Positions 61,828-64,000 of a stretch of 64,000 nt of DNA are shown here, one piece after another (the stretch's first letter is position 1; every line of letters starts with the position of its first letter). This stretch comes from Rhexocercosporidium sp. MPI-PUGE-AT-0058 (lineage: Eukaryota; Ascomycota; Leotiomycetes; Helotiales). The notes under the pieces were generated by a model. The model ran no database searches. It was not told the origin of the DNA and saw nothing but the letters and a program-made list of their open reading frames with translations. The stretch lies in NCBI GenBank assembly GCA_020746875.1, contig JAGTJL010000018.1:496001-560000 (forward strand), read 5' to 3'. A program made the position numbers and the translations under genes.

Positions 61828-64000
61828 TTAACTCCCATCACCAGTCCAATCGCTGCTCCAGATAAACGTGCCACACCGCCACTGAGAGTTCTTCTCCTTC
61901 TGTCCAGAAGGACCAATCGGCCGCGGGCACATGTAAAAAGATCTCCCACAGTTAGCCCCCGGCTTCTTCGTGACAAGACTGATGCAAGGTTCATTATGTT
62001 CACATCGAGGAACCACCCGCTTCCCCAGGAGCTTCGACCAGCTTTCCTTCGAGACTATAGGATCGATGACGCTTTTCTGTTCGGCGAGGTTGAAGGGCTT
62101 GATGGGAGACTCGTTCTCGAGGCTCTGTGATGCTTGGAAAGCTTCTGTGTCTGACCGGGCAGGCGTTGGCGATTCGGCGGGAATGTCATTGTCTGCGAGG
62201 CTGGCGGTATCGGATTCAGCTTCTGGTGTGGATGAAGTTTGGATGTCTGGTTGTGGTGTTTTGGGTTTGAAGAAGCCCATTAGACTGCTCTGTCCTTTCC
62301 CAGCTTGTGCTTTGCCTCCTACTGACTTCGATGCAGCTCCGGATTTGCCTCGTTTCACAAGTCGGCCTGAGGAAGATGTTTCGTTGGATCGTTTGGGGGG
62401 CTTTGCTGGACTTGGCATGGAGGGATTTGGTATAGAAGGGGTTGACGAGTCTTGGGGATCTGCTGTGATCGAGTTACCTGCTTTCTGTAAGTTTGCTTCT
62501 ATTCTGCTAGAAAGTTGCTTACTATCGAGAGCTTCTGTTCCTTGGTTCAAGATAACGTCCATCCTCTGGGGCAACGAAACTTTGTCTGGGCCTTCTTCTT
62601 GCACAATGGACATAGAGCTCTCAGCTTTTGGTAGTGAGGGCTTCTTGGTAAACATGTCTCGTATGCTGCGTCGACGATCGAATTCCGGGATGAGCTTGGC
62701 AGACATAGGTAGGAGATCCCTCGCAGACCATTCCCGCTGTCTCATACCATCCTTGAAGAACCCAGGGCTCATGATGTCTCTCGTATATACTTGCTTGCCA
62801 CCGATGTCGACCTTCTCCTTCAAGATAGCATACACAGGGCAGTGATCAGAACCCATGAGACCTTCTTGAATATTGGACTCACAGAACCAATCCTTCCATT
62901 CCTGGCTGCAGAGTACGTAGTCGATCCGAGACCCAAAGTTCCCAGGCCGAGCATTGATTTTCTGCTCCCAGCATGTGAACATCCCAGCGCGAGTAGGATG
63001 GAACGACCGACATATGTCCCACATGACCGGTTTCTCCCTGCCTTCATCCCGCTCTCCATAAACCTTGCCGCCGACGAGGAGTTGATTTAGCCTTCTTCTT
63101 GCGGGGGCGGAGAAGTATTCCTCGAGGGTTATTTCTTGCTTCCGTAGCTGCTCTGCGACCTTTGCGGTATCCATCTCTTCTCGAATGATATTCAAGTCGC
63201 CAGTCAGAAGGACTCTCTTCCCAGCAGCCACTAAGTTACGCACACGGGCATCCAGCGCGTTCAAGAATCCAATTCGGAACTCGTCTCTCGACTCATCCCT
63301 GTTTGCAGGGCAGTAGGTGCCGATGAGGACGAACGCGGGGAATTCGAGGATAACACATCGACCTTCAGAGTCAAGGGTTGCAGCGTCAAGTGCGCAGTCC
63401 GAGAGCTGGCTGAGAGTTGGATAACCACCAATCTGCTCGTCCTTGGGGAGATTGTTGAAGCTTGTGGTGGAATTGGGAAGGGTGAGAACACCTGTGATGC
63501 CTTCCTCTGCACGAATTGGAGCGCAGACAGAATTTCGGGTGTATATGGCAACTCCTGAGTATCCTGTGACCAACTGTCAACTGGGGCTGGCATTTGAGGT
63601 CACCGGTTCATCGTACCTTTCTTGTGCTTAGGAAGGCTGAAGAAGACATCCCATCCAGGAACCAGAACCATATCATCCTGGAGGTCTTTCCTTTGAATCT
63701 TTGTCTCTTGCATGACCACGATGTCGGCCTCGAGGATATCAAACATGGCCTAGCGCAGTCAGGAAAATTTCCCAAGATGAAGTCTTCAAGTACTTGCGGC
63801 AAATGTTCTTTCTTGACGCCATGGCTGGTAGCCAAATGGGTTCCTGGGCTCATATCAGTTCTGAATCACACCCGGCCCAGCTTCTACTCCCCCCCCCACA
63901 GCAGCCAGACTAGAAGATCTGACCTGATTCCGTTCACTACGCAAGGTGAGTCTCCAATTCATTCTTCGGATCAGGTTCCAGCCGGCAGTGTAAGACTCAC
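61828..64000 (-). CDS. APN2: DNA-(apurinic site) lyase/endonuclease 2, APN2 (5' exon outside window)
   Basis: I read complement(join(61828..63563,63617..63749,63798..63843,63924..63936,...)); exon 1 must end at 64001, because the window's last bases on minus begin GTGAGT. Exons decode as ...VNGIRNPFGYQPWRQERTFA, MFDILEADIVVMQETKI (catalytic Glu), GYSGVAIYTRNS, TGDLNIIREEMD, NFGSRIDYVL and GSDHCPVY, all standard exonuclease III-family motifs. The C-terminal half has a PCNA-binding QSSLMGFFKP motif and ends in a GRF zinc finger (CEHNEPCISLVTKKPGANCG...CRPIG-like). It repairs abasic DNA in the nucleus. One exon is only 13 bp, and the intron at 63750-63797 uses GC instead of GT. APN2 flanks the MAT locus in most Pezizomycotina. 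Confidence 0.93.

Noticed and set aside
63386..63593. Alternative APN2 start near 63573
   Set aside because: That start is a TTG inside an intron; upstream exons carry the conserved catalytic N-terminus.

Overview
The window looks like nuclear DNA of a filamentous ascomycete (Pezizomycotina). Genes carry short GT-AG introns of 40-122 bases. AT-rich blocks hold retroelement relics whose differences are almost all C-to-T or G-to-A, the mark of repeat-induced point mutation (RIP). A MAT1-2 mating-type locus sits beside APN2, and a galactosaminogalactan (GAG) biosynthesis cluster lies next to it. A leotiomycete is plausible, but the sequence alone does not settle the class.

Layout. Bases 1-14.5 kb are RIP-ruined retroelements: Ty1/copia on plus, Ty1/copia on minus, Ty3/gypsy on minus, and two copies of a 189-bp LTR, one of them an apparent solo LTR with a 5-bp target duplication. 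Bases 14.5-26.6 kb form an accessory island. It holds a relic of a DUF3435 tyrosine recombinase (the family of Starship 'captains'), a RIP-killed coiled-coil/kinase-like gene, a small intact Cys/His-rich gene, a RIP-killed kinase, a 400-residue coiled-coil gene, a truncated SEC18/NSF copy and two decayed Myb/SANT-like fragments. A second, fresh solo LTR with a perfect target duplication lies at 27.7-28.1 kb.

Bases 28.5-50.9 kb are the GAG region: a 2865-residue glycosyltransferase (gtb3-like, five exons, minus), a membrane-anchored spherulin-4 hydrolase (sph3-like, plus) and a secreted deacetylase (agd3-like, nine exons, plus). Between sph3 and agd3 sits a 6-kb RIP-mutated Ty3/gypsy block with a 296-bp perfect AAT tract. 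At its left edge remain about 32 codons resembling the C-terminus of a UDP-glucose 4-epimerase, probably what is left of uge3. In Aspergillus fumigatus Uge3 makes the sugar nucleotides, Gtb3 polymerises, Agd3 deacetylates and Sph3 cleaves the polymer. No ega3 is seen here.

Bases 51-64 kb hold a broken kinase, sparse intergenic DNA with three diverged copies of one module, then the mating-type locus: a divergent 484-residue gene of unknown function, MAT1-2-1 (HMG box, 442 residues), three 136-bp tandem repeats and APN2, whose first exon lies just beyond the window. SLA2, the usual other flank of MAT, is not present. All exon structures were inferred by hand from splice sites and reading-frame phase.
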